NCBI GenBank assembly: GCA_024639065.1
Contig: JAHEJC010000021.1
Coordinates: 1-33,117, forward strand
Direction of reading: 5' to 3'
Origin: Lewinellaceae bacterium
Lineage (GTDB): Bacteria; Bacteroidota; Bacteroidia; Chitinophagales; Saprospiraceae
Length of the DNA stretch: 33,117 nt
Shown: in pieces, positions 1 through 9,700 of the stretch
Position numbering within the stretch: the stretch's first letter is position 1
Layout of the letters: every line of letters starts with the position of its first letter
The notes under the pieces: generated by a model
Database searches by the model: none
Told to the model about the DNA's origin: nothing
What the model saw: the letters and a program-made list of their open reading frames with translations, nothing else
Position numbers and translations under genes: made by a program

Positions 1-129
1 AATTTAATTATAATATGATCCATGTGGATTCTTAATCATCTTTTATTTTACCCTATGGAATTTTTATTTTTGTTTGGTGCTGGATAATTAAATCTTTTCT
101 AATTTTCTAATACTTTCGGGATACGTCAA

Positions 130-684
130 ATGAACCACTCTGTATCCACCATCGAAAAGCTTGGAGAAAATGGTTGGCTTCAAATTTTGATAAAAGATAG
201 AGGTTTGGTTGGTTTATCCTAAAAAATCTTCGGGAAACCTCGTATGCTGTATAACGATGCCGTAGAAGAAGCATTATGCTTTGGATCGATTGACAGTATC
301 AATCAAAAGTTGGATGACCAGCATACCATGCCACGGTTTATGCCGCGTAGAAAAAATAGTATATACTCACAAGCCAACAAAGAAAGATTGAAGTGGCTTT
401 TGGAAAACCAGATGATCCACCCAACTTACCTGGATGAAGTCAAGCAAATCCTTGAATGCCCCTTTGTATTCCCCGACGATATCATCCTGAAAATTAGGAT
501 GGAAGCTGCAGCCTGGAAAAACTTCTCCGAATTTTCTGATGCCTATAAACGAATACGAATTGCTTACATAGAGCGTGCTAGGAATAGGCCAGAAGAGTTC
601 TTAAAAAGATTAAACCATTTTATTGAAAAAACTAGGTCCATTAAACAGATTAAAGGATTTGGGGGAATAGAGAAATATTATTGA
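130..684 (+). pseudogene. YdeI/OmpD-associated-like protein, frameshifted
   Basis: The intact part (244-684) reads YNDAVEEALCFGSIDS, then a proline/arginine segment, KERLKWLLEN, PFVFPDDII, YKRIRIAYIERA and a C-terminal IKGFGGIEKYY. This is the pattern of the YdeI/OmpD-associated family, small cytosolic proteins of poorly known function. The family's N-terminal part is present upstream but in other frames: RKAWRKWLASNFDK is readable from 153 and runs into TAG at 198; EVWLVYPKKSSG is readable from 200; the ORF frame takes over at 235. Each switch is explained by one missing base (near 131, 196 and 234). The invariant tryptophan of the CFGWIDS motif is serine here (TCG for TGG), which favours real decay over assembly error. 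An internal ATG at 244 could still give a 146-residue fragment lacking the N-terminus. Confidence 0.75.
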
Positions 685-876
685 TTTAGCAAGACGATAA
701 AGCAGATCTTCCAAAACTAAAGACCAGATCCTTAAATCGAATTGAAGCCATGAAACATTTAGCCATGGGCATCTGTTCCGTTCCAATTTGTCAGAGCCTG
801 GTCAGCTATACTTGAAATCTAGACTTTATAACATAACAGATAAAAGCCTTGAGCCTAGATGCCATGTTGCCTTGAT

Positions 877-1893
877 TTATTCTAACATAATTCCTTCTCC
901 AGGGTAATAAGAAGTCCATATTTGGGTAATATCTTGAAGTGTTTCATCGAGTGTTCGGTAGCGCATATCCAGTTTATCAATAGATTGCTGGTTTTGATAA
1001 CTATAATGGTAAGATGTATTTCTTAGAACTTCTGGCGTATAGTTCCATGAAGCGCCTAATAATAGTTCAGCAATCTGAGCGATAGGTGAAAGCCAATTGA
1101 TTTTGAATCTTGTCATTGAAAGAGAAGGTGCTTTTTTGTTAAATAGATTAGCTATTCGACAGAGCAGATCAAGGTAAGAGGTGTTTGTGGAATTGATAAT
1201 GAGCCGATCGTTTAAACTAGGTAATTTGATAGCGTTAAGCACTGCTTGACTTACATCGCGAACATCAACAAATCCGGTGTGTCCAATCGGACTAATCTTT
1301 AAGCCATTATAGACACTTTTAAAAAACAACGCTGTTCCTTGGTCCCAATATCCGGAACCCAATATTACGCCCGGACAGAGTATAGTTCCTTCCAACCCTT
1401 CCGCAAAACCTCTGAATACTTCCAGTTCTGCAAGCTTTTTTGAAATGGCATAATGGGAATTTCTATTGCTGGTGGTCCATTCGATTTGTTCATGCAATTC
1501 ACTGGTTTCAGGAGGCCTTCCCAATGAGGCAATCGAACTAATATGAACAAACTTTTTTATTTGATTATCCAAGGCTATATTTATCAGATTGGCTGTACCC
1601 GTCTGGTTGATTCTGTACATTTCTTTTCTCCTGCGCTTGTGGAATGAAACCATCGCAGCTGCATGTACTACAACATCTACACCCTTCAAGGCATGTTCTA
1701 ATGCCGGTGTATCTAATAAGTCAGCTTCGAGCCACCTGACCTTACCAGTATTATTTTTGAAAATAGACCTGGTGATGTTGGTACGTTTTAATCCGATTAC
1801 TTCATAATTACTCGTTCGGAGCAAATCTCTTATTACGTAACCACCTAGAAAACCCCCTGCACCAGTAACTAATATTTTTTGTTTTGGTAACAT
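877..1893 (-). CDS. NAD(P)-dependent epimerase/reductase, extended SDR
   Basis: A cytosolic oxidoreductase of 338 residues with a Rossmann fold. The nucleotide-binding loop GAGGFLG is at residues 11-17, the family HAAA segment at about 77-80, a catalytic serine at 119/120 and the YxxxK pair at Y148 and K152. It resembles the dihydroflavonol-4-reductase / 3-beta-hydroxysteroid dehydrogenase-like group, but the substrate cannot be read from sequence. I start at the ATG at 1893, directly before LPKQKILVTG. The longer open frame to 1965 would add 24 unconserved residues lying inside anmK. The start is 8 bases after the anmK stop, so it is probably the last gene of a cytochrome c-anmK-SDR transcript. 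Confidence 0.85.
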   Translation of the reverse strand: MLPKQKILVTGAGGFLGGYVIRDLLRTSNYEVIGLKRTNITRSIFKNNTGKVRWLEADLLDTPALEHALKGVDVVVHAAAMVSFHKRRRKEMYRINQTGTANLINIALDNQIKKFVHISSIASLGRPPETSELHEQIEWTTSNRNSHYAISKKLAELEVFRGFAEGLEGTILCPGVILGSGYWDQGTALFFKSVYNGLKISPIGHTGFVDVRDVSQAVLNAIKLPSLNDRLIINSTNTSYLDLLCRIANLFNKKAPSLSMTRFKINWLSPIAQIAELLLGASWNYTPEVLRNTSYHYSYQNQQSIDKLDMRYRTLDETLQDITQIWTSYYPGEGIMLE

Positions 1894-1901
1894 ACTAATT
1901 A

Positions 1902-2975
1902 CTAAGGCGATGGAAGATAAATCTGACCATTGATGGAATCGCGATCTGCACCGGTAACGATGCATCTACAATTGGGTTCACCTTGCACTCTTAATGCACC
2001 TAAGTAACCCATCAAGATCGCCTCCTTATATTCAATAATTTCTTTGTTTGGAAGGAAAACTTTTATTCGATCTAGGGTTACTACGTCAATTCGTTCTACC
2101 AGGAATTTATTGAATGCACCGCCTCCACTTAAAAAAAGTGAGAGATTATTCGGTGAATTAATAGATATTGTTTGAGCGATGCACCGGGCGATCCACTCAA
2201 CGGCTGTTGCCAATTTATCCTCGGTAGATAAATGTATTCGCTTAAAAGGATTGAAGAACTCTTGAACGGTGTACTGGTTGTCCAAACTTTTAGGTGGTTT
2301 TTGGGATAAGTAGGGATGATTCAACAACTTGTTCAGTAGAGGTTTAAATACTTTTCCCTGACGAGCAATCATACCATCTTGATCATATTCCTGACCTTTT
2401 TCTTGAGCTAGTCTATTGAGAATCTGATTGGCCCCACATACATCAAAAGAGGATGTAATCTGTCCTTCACGCTTAATGCTCATATTGGCTATTCCTCCAA
2501 TATTAAGGTAAAAATCATGTCCGGGAAATAAATCACTATCTGCCATATGGGCTAGTGGAGCACCTTGCCCTCCCAATGCCATATCTGCAGATCTAAAATC
2601 TGATATTACGGGAAGTTGACAACCATTCGCAATATGGGCCGGACTCCCTAGTTGAACCGTAAACTTATTTAGAGGATCATGGATAACGGTATGTCCATGA
2701 ATAGCTACGGCATCAAGTTTATATTCAACATTCTCGGTCAATTTCTTAACGATCTCACCCAAATAAATTCCATAGGTAGTGTTGTAATAAAAATATTTTT
2801 CTAATGGGAAGTTTTTAATATTTTTTAAAACCTCTTTCCATTCATGAGTTAGCGGTTCTGAATGAGACCATTCAATATTCCATCGCAAATTTTCAGTTAG
2901 ATCAAAAGACGTAATAGCTAAATCAAGACCATCCAGCGAACTCCCTGACATGATGCCTAAAATACAATAGGACAT
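1902..2975 (-). CDS. anmK: anhydro-N-acetylmuramic acid kinase
   Basis: AnmK hydrolyses and phosphorylates 1,6-anhydro-MurNAc to MurNAc-6-phosphate with ATP, returning peptidoglycan turnover products to metabolism in the cytosol. The 357-residue protein has the N-terminal MSGSSLDG phosphate loop (residues 9-16), HGHTVIHDP, GGIANMS, FDVCGANQILNRL and a C-terminal LSGGGAFN, all in family order and at family length. The ATG at 2975 lies 4 bases after the stop of the upstream cytochrome gene. A TTG at 2987 would add MNNS and overlap that gene, and is less likely. The second motif is CGAN where many proteobacterial enzymes have GPGN. No other recycling gene such as murQ is next to it. Confidence 0.93.
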   Translation of the reverse strand: MSYCILGIMSGSSLDGLDLAITSFDLTENLRWNIEWSHSEPLTHEWKEVLKNIKNFPLEKYFYYNTTYGIYLGEIVKKLTENVEYKLDAVAIHGHTVIHDPLNKFTVQLGSPAHIANGCQLPVISDFRSADMALGGQGAPLAHMADSDLFPGHDFYLNIGGIANMSIKREGQITSSFDVCGANQILNRLAQEKGQEYDQDGMIARQGKVFKPLLNKLLNHPYLSQKPPKSLDNQYTVQEFFNPFKRIHLSTEDKLATAVEWIARCIAQTISINSPNNLSLFLSGGGAFNKFLVERIDVVTLDRIKVFLPNKEIIEYKEAILMGYLGALRVQGEPNCRCIVTGADRDSINGQIYLPSP

Positions 2976-2979
2976 TGAA

Positions 2980-3318
2980 TTATTCAATTGTCTTAAAGAT
3001 CATGGTGTATTCGGCAACTGCTTTGATTTCAGCTTCATCGAGTACTCCTTTATAAGGAGCCATTGTATTTCGGCCGTTGGTGATCACCTGAATACGTTCT
3101 TCTAAAGTAAGAATTGACTGTGTCATATCCATAGCACCGTTTAATCCTAATTTACCATCCGCACCGTGGCATAAAATACAATACGTTTTGAAAACATTCT
3201 TTCCTTTTTCGTTAATTATCACGGTAGTTGGTTTATCAGTATTGTTTGGGCTCGAACAGGCCTGATGCAATATAAATCCAGAGCAGATCATAATCCCGAA
3301 AATCAAATATTTCTTCAT
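2980..3318 (-). CDS. lipoprotein c-type cytochrome, class I
   Basis: A 112-residue exported mono-haem cytochrome c. Residues 1-20 form a signal peptide ending before Cys21, a probable lipidation site although the lipobox (HQAC) is poor. The haem-binding motif is CILCH at 47-51 and the likely axial methionine is M86 in NTMAPYKG. The short CHGADG domain resembles small diffusible or anchored electron carriers of the envelope. The start is the ATG at 3318 followed by KKYLIFG; the open frame extends further upstream but that part adds an unlikely N-terminus before the signal peptide. It is the first gene of the minus-strand trio with anmK. The link between an electron carrier and anmK looks like genome neighbourhood, not a pathway. 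Confidence 0.87.
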   Translation of the reverse strand: MKKYLIFGIMICSGFILHQACSSPNNTDKPTTVIINEKGKNVFKTYCILCHGADGKLGLNGAMDMTQSILTLEERIQVITNGRNTMAPYKGVLDEAEIKAVAEYTMIFKTIE

Positions 3319-3457
3319 TTTCAATATATATATTTCAAGAAAAATTCTCAAGGTACAAACAAAAGATAAATTCAACGATGATGTATTATTAATCTGTTCG
3401 ATGAAGTCATATTATCGAATCAAATCAATTGTTCATCCATTATTAAATACCATTCAT

Positions 3458-3485
3458 GGAAACTTTGAAAACATATTTGGTTTCC
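3458..3485. promoter_or_regulatory. candidate TetR operator (inverted repeat)
   Basis: GGAAAC at 3458-3463 and GTTTCC at 3480-3485 are perfect 6-base inverted arms, 22 bp centre to centre. They bracket the -33 TTTG box of the promoter for the TetR-first efflux operon. Position and symmetry fit autorepression by the TetR protein. This is inference: the arms are short. Confidence 0.35.
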
Positions 3486-3508
3486 TGGCGTTTAAGGATA
3501 TATATTTG
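3476..3508 (+). promoter_or_regulatory. Bacteroidota-type promoter of efflux operon
   Basis: TTTG at 3476-3479 and a perfect TAnnTTTG match (TATATTTG) at 3501-3508 are separated by 21 bases, the spacing known for the Bacteroidota primary sigma factor. Transcription should start about 3513-3515. That leaves fewer than ten untranslated bases before the ATG at 3521. Confidence 0.65.
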
Positions 3509-3520
3509 TGATTTTTGGAA

Positions 3521-4132
3521 ATGAATATTGAAGAAAAAATAATATCAGATAGCAAAATGCTTTTTATGCGTTACGGCATTAAAAGTGTAACGATGGATGA
3601 CATAGCCAAACATTTAGGTATGTCCAAAAAGACAATTTATCAACATGTCTCCCACAAGAAAGATTTACTAAACAGGATCTTAACGGAGCATACCAATGAG
3701 GAGACATGTATAGTAGATCAAATCCAAAAAGACTCTACTGATGCCATTGACGAGATTTTGAAAATTGCAAAATATGTAATCGTTCAATTAAGTCAGCTCT
3801 CTGCCAATACTATTTATGATTTAAAAAAGTATTATAAACAATCCTATCAGATTTGGGAGTCTTTTCATCAAGAGGTAATTTTTGAAGTTATCAAAAGCAA
3901 CATAAAAAGAGGCAAAGAAGAAAAACTTTATCGATACGAGATTGATGAAATGTTTATTGCCAAAATATATATCGAGATGACCAGAATGCTCTCAGATGAG
4001 CACATCTTTCCAATGATGGGCAGCAATTTTAATCAGATGTATAAACAATTTATTAACTACCATGTCAGGGGATTGGTAAATGAAAAAGGGTTTGAATTAT
4101 TAAACAAATATATAAGTAAAATTCCGGCATAA
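3521..4132 (+). CDS. TetR/AcrR family transcriptional regulator
   Basis: A 203-residue DNA-binding repressor. The N-terminal helix-turn-helix spans roughly residues 18-50: MRYGIKSVTMDDIAKHLG, then MSKKTIYQHVSHKKDLL, the classic TetR signature. The remaining helical part would be the ligand-binding and dimer domain. It is the first gene of the efflux operon and its TAA stop shares one base with the next ATG (TAATG), so it is probably translationally coupled to the TolC-like gene and represses its own operon. I use the ATG at 3521. A TTG at 3515 would add two residues and would sit at the predicted transcription start, giving an essentially leaderless message, so the start is not fully certain. 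Confidence 0.88.
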   Translation: MNIEEKIISDSKMLFMRYGIKSVTMDDIAKHLGMSKKTIYQHVSHKKDLLNRILTEHTNEETCIVDQIQKDSTDAIDEILKIAKYVIVQLSQLSANTIYDLKKYYKQSYQIWESFHQEVIFEVIKSNIKRGKEEKLYRYEIDEMFIAKIYIEMTRMLSDEHIFPMMGSNFNQMYKQFINYHVRGLVNEKGFELLNKYISKIPA

Positions 4133-5520
4133 TGAGATGGATCATTAACACATTAGTCTTAGTTATGATGGTGCCAATGATGGTTAGCGGGCAAACTTCA
4201 TTTGACCTGGAAGAAGCCATTAGCTACGCCATCGAAAACGCGCCACAATTAAAAAAAGAAGCGTTTAACATCGCAGATGCCGAGGCTCAAGTAAACGAAT
4301 ATAAGGCTATTGGTTTACCTCAAGTTAACGGCAGCATCGATTATCAACACTTTTTGGCTATTCCGACCCAAATTATTCCTGATTTTATCAGCCCATTTGT
4401 GGATGGAAGATTGCTCAATTACAGTTTGATTGACGATACTCAGGTACCCAATAGTGAAGGTGCAGGGTTGCCGGCACAATTTGGAACCAAAAACGTGTTC
4501 AGTGTTGGAGCCGAAGCTAATATGCTTTTATTTGATGGATCTTATTTAGTAGGCCTTAAAGCAGTCAAGCTTTCCAGGGAACTAGCCCAAGGCAACAAAG
4601 CCCTAACAGCTTATCAGGTAAAGAATAATGTCATAAAGTCATACTTAGGCGTATTACAGGCCGAGAAAAGTCAAAACATAATTCTCGATAACATTAACAA
4701 TTTAACCAAGACACACTATGAAACCAAAATTGTTTATGAAAATGGTTTTGCCGAAAAACTAGATGTTGAAAGATTGCAACTTTCGCTGGATAACCTTAAC
4801 CGAGACTTTGAACGCATACTTCAACTAATTGAAGTCACCAAGAATATATTAAAGTTTCAGATGTCATATCCTATGGATGAAGATATATCCCTTTCGGAAT
4901 CATTTGATCAATTGGTAGATATGGCAACTAGCAAAGCAGTATTTCTTGATCAAGAAATGAAGCTTGAAAATCGACCTGAATTTCAGTTACTCAATACTGC
5001 AGAGTCATTAAACAAATTAAATGTTGAACGTTACAAAAAAGGCTATTATCCTTCCTTAAGGGGTTTTGCCAGTTATTCAATTGGCGTGCAACGCAATAAA
5101 TTATTCGATGGAGATGAAAGTGGATGGTTTCCTACATCGGTCTTAGGACTTGCTATGAGCATCCCCATTTTTGATGGATTCGATAAACGATCCAAAATTC
5201 AACGGGCGCAAATAGCACTGGATAAAGTGGCTATTGATAAACATCAATTTGAGCAAGCTATGTCCTTGGAAGTGACGAATGCCAAAATTGCTTTAAGCAA
5301 TGCCAATGCCACTTTAATAAATACGCAACGAAGTGTGGAATTAGCAGAAAAAATTTTAAGAACAACAAAAATAAAATTCTCTGAAGGAATCGGTTCAAGT
5401 ATTGAGGTAGTGCAAGCTGAGCGTGAACTCTACACAGCTCAAGCTAACCATACGAATGCTCAATATGATTTATTGGTTGCGGTTCATGATTTGGAGATCG
5501 CTTTAGGACAATCTAAATAA
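4132..5520 (+). CDS. TolC-like outer membrane efflux protein
   Basis: A 462-residue outer-membrane channel of the OEP/TolC family, which forms the exit duct of tripartite pumps. A signal peptide (about residues 1-20, cleaved near SGQ) is followed by two repeats of the long helical hairpin. The first begins with FDLEEAISYAIENAPQLKK. The second ends with AEKILRTTKIKFSEGIGSSIEVVQAERELYTAQ, a typical OEP C-terminal helix. Length is normal. It lies between the TetR and adaptor genes, and 44 bases separate it from the adaptor. The substrate of the pump cannot be deduced. Confidence 0.9.
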   Translation: MRWIINTLVLVMMVPMMVSGQTSFDLEEAISYAIENAPQLKKEAFNIADAEAQVNEYKAIGLPQVNGSIDYQHFLAIPTQIIPDFISPFVDGRLLNYSLIDDTQVPNSEGAGLPAQFGTKNVFSVGAEANMLLFDGSYLVGLKAVKLSRELAQGNKALTAYQVKNNVIKSYLGVLQAEKSQNIILDNINNLTKTHYETKIVYENGFAEKLDVERLQLSLDNLNRDFERILQLIEVTKNILKFQMSYPMDEDISLSESFDQLVDMATSKAVFLDQEMKLENRPEFQLLNTAESLNKLNVERYKKGYYPSLRGFASYSIGVQRNKLFDGDESGWFPTSVLGLAMSIPIFDGFDKRSKIQRAQIALDKVAIDKHQFEQAMSLEVTNAKIALSNANATLINTQRSVELAEKILRTTKIKFSEGIGSSIEVVQAERELYTAQANHTNAQYDLLVAVHDLEIALGQSK

Positions 5521-5530
5521 GCATGATTTA

Positions 5531-5566
5531 TTAAATATATAAAGGGATTTAAATATATAAAGAGAT
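5531..5566 (+). repeat. tandem 18-bp duplication at adaptor start
   Basis: Two adjacent copies of TTAAATATATAAAGRGAT (5531-5548 and 5549-5566) differ at one base, GGG against GAG. The second copy runs into the ATG at 5565 and contains the purine-rich ribosome-binding region; the first copy holds the same element 18 bases upstream. Confidence 0.85.
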
Positions 5567-6728
5567 GAAACATTATGTTCTAGGATACTTCTTGATTGCC
5601 GTAGGGATTTTTGGGTGTATGCCTGCACCTGCATCGGATGAATTTCCCCAAGACCTTGAAGCTTTGAATCAATATATACAAAGTAAAAAAGATGAAGCCA
5701 GAGTATTAAATCAACTCATCAAGGATGCAGAAAAAAAACTTGGAGATTTGGATCCATCTGCTTTAGTGAAACCAAAAACATCGGTGACTTCAATGAAAAT
5801 CGAAAGGGAAACCTTCCAACACTTTGTAGATATTCAGGGAAACGTGCAAGCCGAAGATATTGTGTTGGCCAGCAGTGAGATGGGAGGAATTATCATTTCT
5901 ATGAATAAGAAAGAGGGGCAATTTATCAAGAAGGGACAACTAATAGCCAGGTTAGATACTGAAACTATGGACAAACAGATTCAGGAATTGGAAATTTCTA
6001 TGGATCTTGCCAAAACTGTTTTTGAAAAACAACAGAGATTGTGGGAGCAGGAGATTGGTTCTGAGATCCAATTTCTTCAAGCAAAGAACAATAAAGAACG
6101 TTTAGAAAAATCGTTGGAAACTGCAAAGTCGCAGTTGAAAAAAGCCAATGTGTATGCTCCTATCAGTGGAGTAATTGATCAAGTATATTTAAATACCGGT
6201 GAGTTGGCAGGTCCTGGAATGCCCATTGTCCAGATTCTGAATACGTCCCGAGTAAAAGTAGTTACTGCTGTCCCTGAAGTATACCTGGGTAGTGTAAAAC
6301 GCAACGATATAGTCAAGATAAGATTCCCTGCACTTGGTGATGAAACGGAAGCTAAAGTAAGTCTACTGGGTAGAACGATCGATCCGGCCAACCGTACATT
6401 CAATGTTGAAATTCTTTTACCTAATCGAGGAGGAAAACTAAAACCTAATCTTTTGGCTGAAATGATGCTAATGGACCAATCAATCGAGGATGCTATAGCG
6501 CTCCCTACCTATCTGGTTCAACAAGAAGTAGGGGGCAAACAATATGTAATGATTGTCAATCCATGTGAAACAAATACTTGTGCAACGAAAGCTTATGTTT
6601 CCACTGGAATTACCTATGGCGGAAAAATAGTAATCAAAAGTGGATTAAACGGAGATGAGGAGATTATCGTGGAGGGAGCCAGATCACTATCGTCTGGAGA
6701 ATTAATTGAAGTAAAAAAGCAGTCTTAA
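5565..6728 (+). CDS. RND efflux membrane fusion protein (lipoprotein)
   Basis: A 387-residue HlyD/AcrA-type periplasmic adaptor that bridges the RND pump and the TolC-like channel. The signal peptide ends in IFGC with lipidated Cys18, anchoring it to a membrane. A charged helical stretch (about 28-62) looks like a short coiled coil not typical of AcrA. Then follow the first lipoyl half (about 95-120), an alpha hairpin (about 125-180), the second lipoyl half with VYAPISGVIDQVYLNTGELAGPG split around residues 190-215, and beta-barrel and membrane-proximal domains. The gene ends 3 bases before the pump gene. Its start is set by the ATG following the duplicated AAAGAGAT. Confidence 0.9.
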   Translation: MKHYVLGYFLIAVGIFGCMPAPASDEFPQDLEALNQYIQSKKDEARVLNQLIKDAEKKLGDLDPSALVKPKTSVTSMKIERETFQHFVDIQGNVQAEDIVLASSEMGGIIISMNKKEGQFIKKGQLIARLDTETMDKQIQELEISMDLAKTVFEKQQRLWEQEIGSEIQFLQAKNNKERLEKSLETAKSQLKKANVYAPISGVIDQVYLNTGELAGPGMPIVQILNTSRVKVVTAVPEVYLGSVKRNDIVKIRFPALGDETEAKVSLLGRTIDPANRTFNVEILLPNRGGKLKPNLLAEMMLMDQSIEDAIALPTYLVQQEVGGKQYVMIVNPCETNTCATKAYVSTGITYGGKIVIKSGLNGDEEIIVEGARSLSSGELIEVKKQS

Positions 6729-6731
6729 ATC

Positions 6732-9700
6732 ATGGAGATACCTAAGCAAAACCCAGAACAAAAAGTAAAGCGGTATTTTGGTCTGACAAATCTTGCGGTA
6801 GACAATAGCGTCAGCATATTTATTATTGGATTGATAATCATAATTTTTGGAGTTCAGTCTTACAACCGTATGCCTAAAGAAACTTACCCAGAAGTTTCAT
6901 TCCCACAAATATTTATCAACACTCCTTATTTTGGAAACTCTGCAGCGGAAATAGAAAATTTGGTTTCCAGACCATTGGAAAAAGAGATCCAGAGCATTAC
7001 CGGTATTAAAAATGTCAACTCTACTTCCATGCAGGACTATTCTGTAATCATCGCGGAGTTTGAATCAGATGTTGATATAGAAGAAGCTAAACGGAAAGTA
7101 AAGGATGCAGTGGATGTAGCTAAAAGTGAATTACCGGATGATATCAGCCAAGATCCTTTTGTAACGGATATCAACCTTTCGGAAATACCGATAATGACTG
7201 TAAATGTATCAGGAGATTTCTCTAATGATGAACTAAAGTCCTACGCGGAATATATTCAAGACAAACTGGAGGATATTGATGACGTTTCTGATGTGGATAT
7301 GAAAGGTGCATTGGAAAGAGAAGTCCAAATTGATGTAGATATTTTGAAGATGCAAGCCAGGGAAATAAGTTATGCAGATATTGCTAGTGCCGTTTCATCA
7401 GAAAATGTAAATATGTCTGGAGGGGAGATGGTTAATAATGAATTTCGAAGAGCGGTACGTGTAGTTGGAGAATTTGAATCTGTAGATGAATTAGAGGAAC
7501 TCATTGTAAAGAGTGAATTCCAAAAACCAGTGTACCTGAAAGATGTTGCTACCGTCAGAATGGGTTATAAGGATCGGACCAGTTATGCTCGTTCTGACCA
7601 ACTCCCGGTGATATCGCTGGATGTTATCAAGCGCAAAGGGGGTAACCTATTGGATGTGTCCGATGAGATAAAGATACTTGTTGAGGAGGCTGAAAGAGAG
7701 TTGCCTGAAAATGTAAGTATTAGCATCTTTAATGATCAGTCAGTTTATACCAGGAATGAGGTGGATAATTTGCTGAATAGCATTATTTCCGGGGTCATAT
7801 TGGTCACGCTTGTTTTATTGTTTTTCTTAGGACTTAGGAACGCCATATTTGTAGGAATAGCGATTCCACTTTCCATGCTAATGGGAATTCTGTGGCTGAA
7901 TTTCACAGGTGTCACCATGAATATTGTCGTTCTGTTTTCTCTAATTCTGGCACTTGGTTTACTTGTGGATAATGCTATTGTAACCGTTGAAAATATTTAT
8001 CGGTATATGCAGAATGGATACGATGGAATTACTGCAGCAAAACTGGGTGCAGGAGAAGTGGCAGGTCCTATCATAGCTTCGACGGCAACTACATTAGCTG
8101 CTTTTTTACCCTTGGCATTCTGGCCTGGGCTGATGGGAGACTTTATGAAATATTTACCCATCACCCTGATAATTGTATTGACGAGTTCACTGTTTGTGGC
8201 GTTGGTAATCAACCCAGTTTTTACAAGTCAGTTTATGAAAATTGATGTAAAATCAGATGATGTTGCTGGATACAATCGTAAGAGGAAAAATGTGCTCAAA
8301 GGAATGCTAGCTATGCTTATCCTGGGAATTGCTGCTCATTTTGGTAGCGTTCAATGGCTACGTAATATTTTAGGAATAGGCCTGATTATAACCTTTCTAA
8401 ATTTCTTTGTGCTGCGGCCTGCAGCATTCATCTTTCAGAATAGTTGGCTTCCTGTCCTGGAGAATGCCTATAATCGTTTTATTCGTTTTGCATTGAAGAA
8501 GTATAACCCACTCTGGTTTTTTGCAGGCACATTTGGATTGTTATTCTTTGCTTTGTTTCTGATGGGTGTTTTTGCTCCAAAGATTGTATTCTTTCCTTCA
8601 GCGGATCCCATGTATGTGAATGCTTTTGTCGAGTTACCAATGGGTAAAGATATTGAAGCCACTAATCGAAACATGAAAGACTTGGAGCTTCAAGTAGCTA
8701 AAATAGTTGAACCTTATCGGGATATTGTGGAGCCTGTATTATCTCAAATTGGTGAAAATACCTCAGACCCAAATAGTCCTCCCGAGCCAGGTGCGTCGCC
8801 TCATAAAGCGAGACTTACCGTTTCTTTTGTTGAATCTAGATATCGTAAAGGAATTAGTACTTTCGATGTAATGTCAGAAATTCGAGAAGGGCTGGCAGAT
8901 ATTCCTGGCATACAGATTATAGTAGATAAAAATGCGGATGGACCACCAACTGGAAAACCCATCAACATTGAGCTAAGGGGCGAAGATGTGAATGTTCTGG
9001 CCAATATTTCTGATAATTTAATTGATTTTATTAACGCTAAAAATATTGGTGGAATCGAAGAATTAAAAGCGGATGTTACCATTGGTAAACCAGAACTGAT
9101 CATAAATATCGACCGAAAAGCAGCCAGAAGATACGAGGTAAGTACCTTTGCAATAGCTGATGCGATTAGAACTTCCATTTTTGGGAAAGAAGTTTCAAAA
9201 TTTAAGGATGGAGAAGATGAATACCCTATTCAGTTGCGGATGAATGAAGTGGCTAGGAACAAAATCGAAGACATCCTAAATCAAAAAATTACTTTTAGGA
9301 ACATGGCTACTGGGAATATTTCTCAGGTGCCGATTAGTGCGGTAGCTAGTATCGATTACAGTTCTTCTTTCAGTTCGATCAAAAGAAAGAATGCGGAAAG
9401 GATGATAACCGTATACTCCAATGTATTGACGGGGTATAATGCCAATGAAGTCGTGGCCAACATCCAATCGGAATTTACCGATTTTGAAATGCCAGAAGGT
9501 TATTCTTACAAGTTTACCGGTGAACAAGAAGAACAAGCCAAAGAAATGGAATTTCTATCTACGGCATTTACTATAGCTATTTTAACTATTTTTTTTATTA
9601 TTGTTGCTCAGTTCAATTCAGTCATATCTCCATTCATTATTGTACTTTCTATTTTGTTTAGTACTATTGGGGTATTTCTTGGATACATTGTTTCGGGCAA

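Noticed and set aside
685-876. Small ORF (21 codons from about 749) between the YdeI remnant and the SDR gene
   Set aside because: No ribosome-binding site, no recognisable composition and converging gene ends; probably chance.
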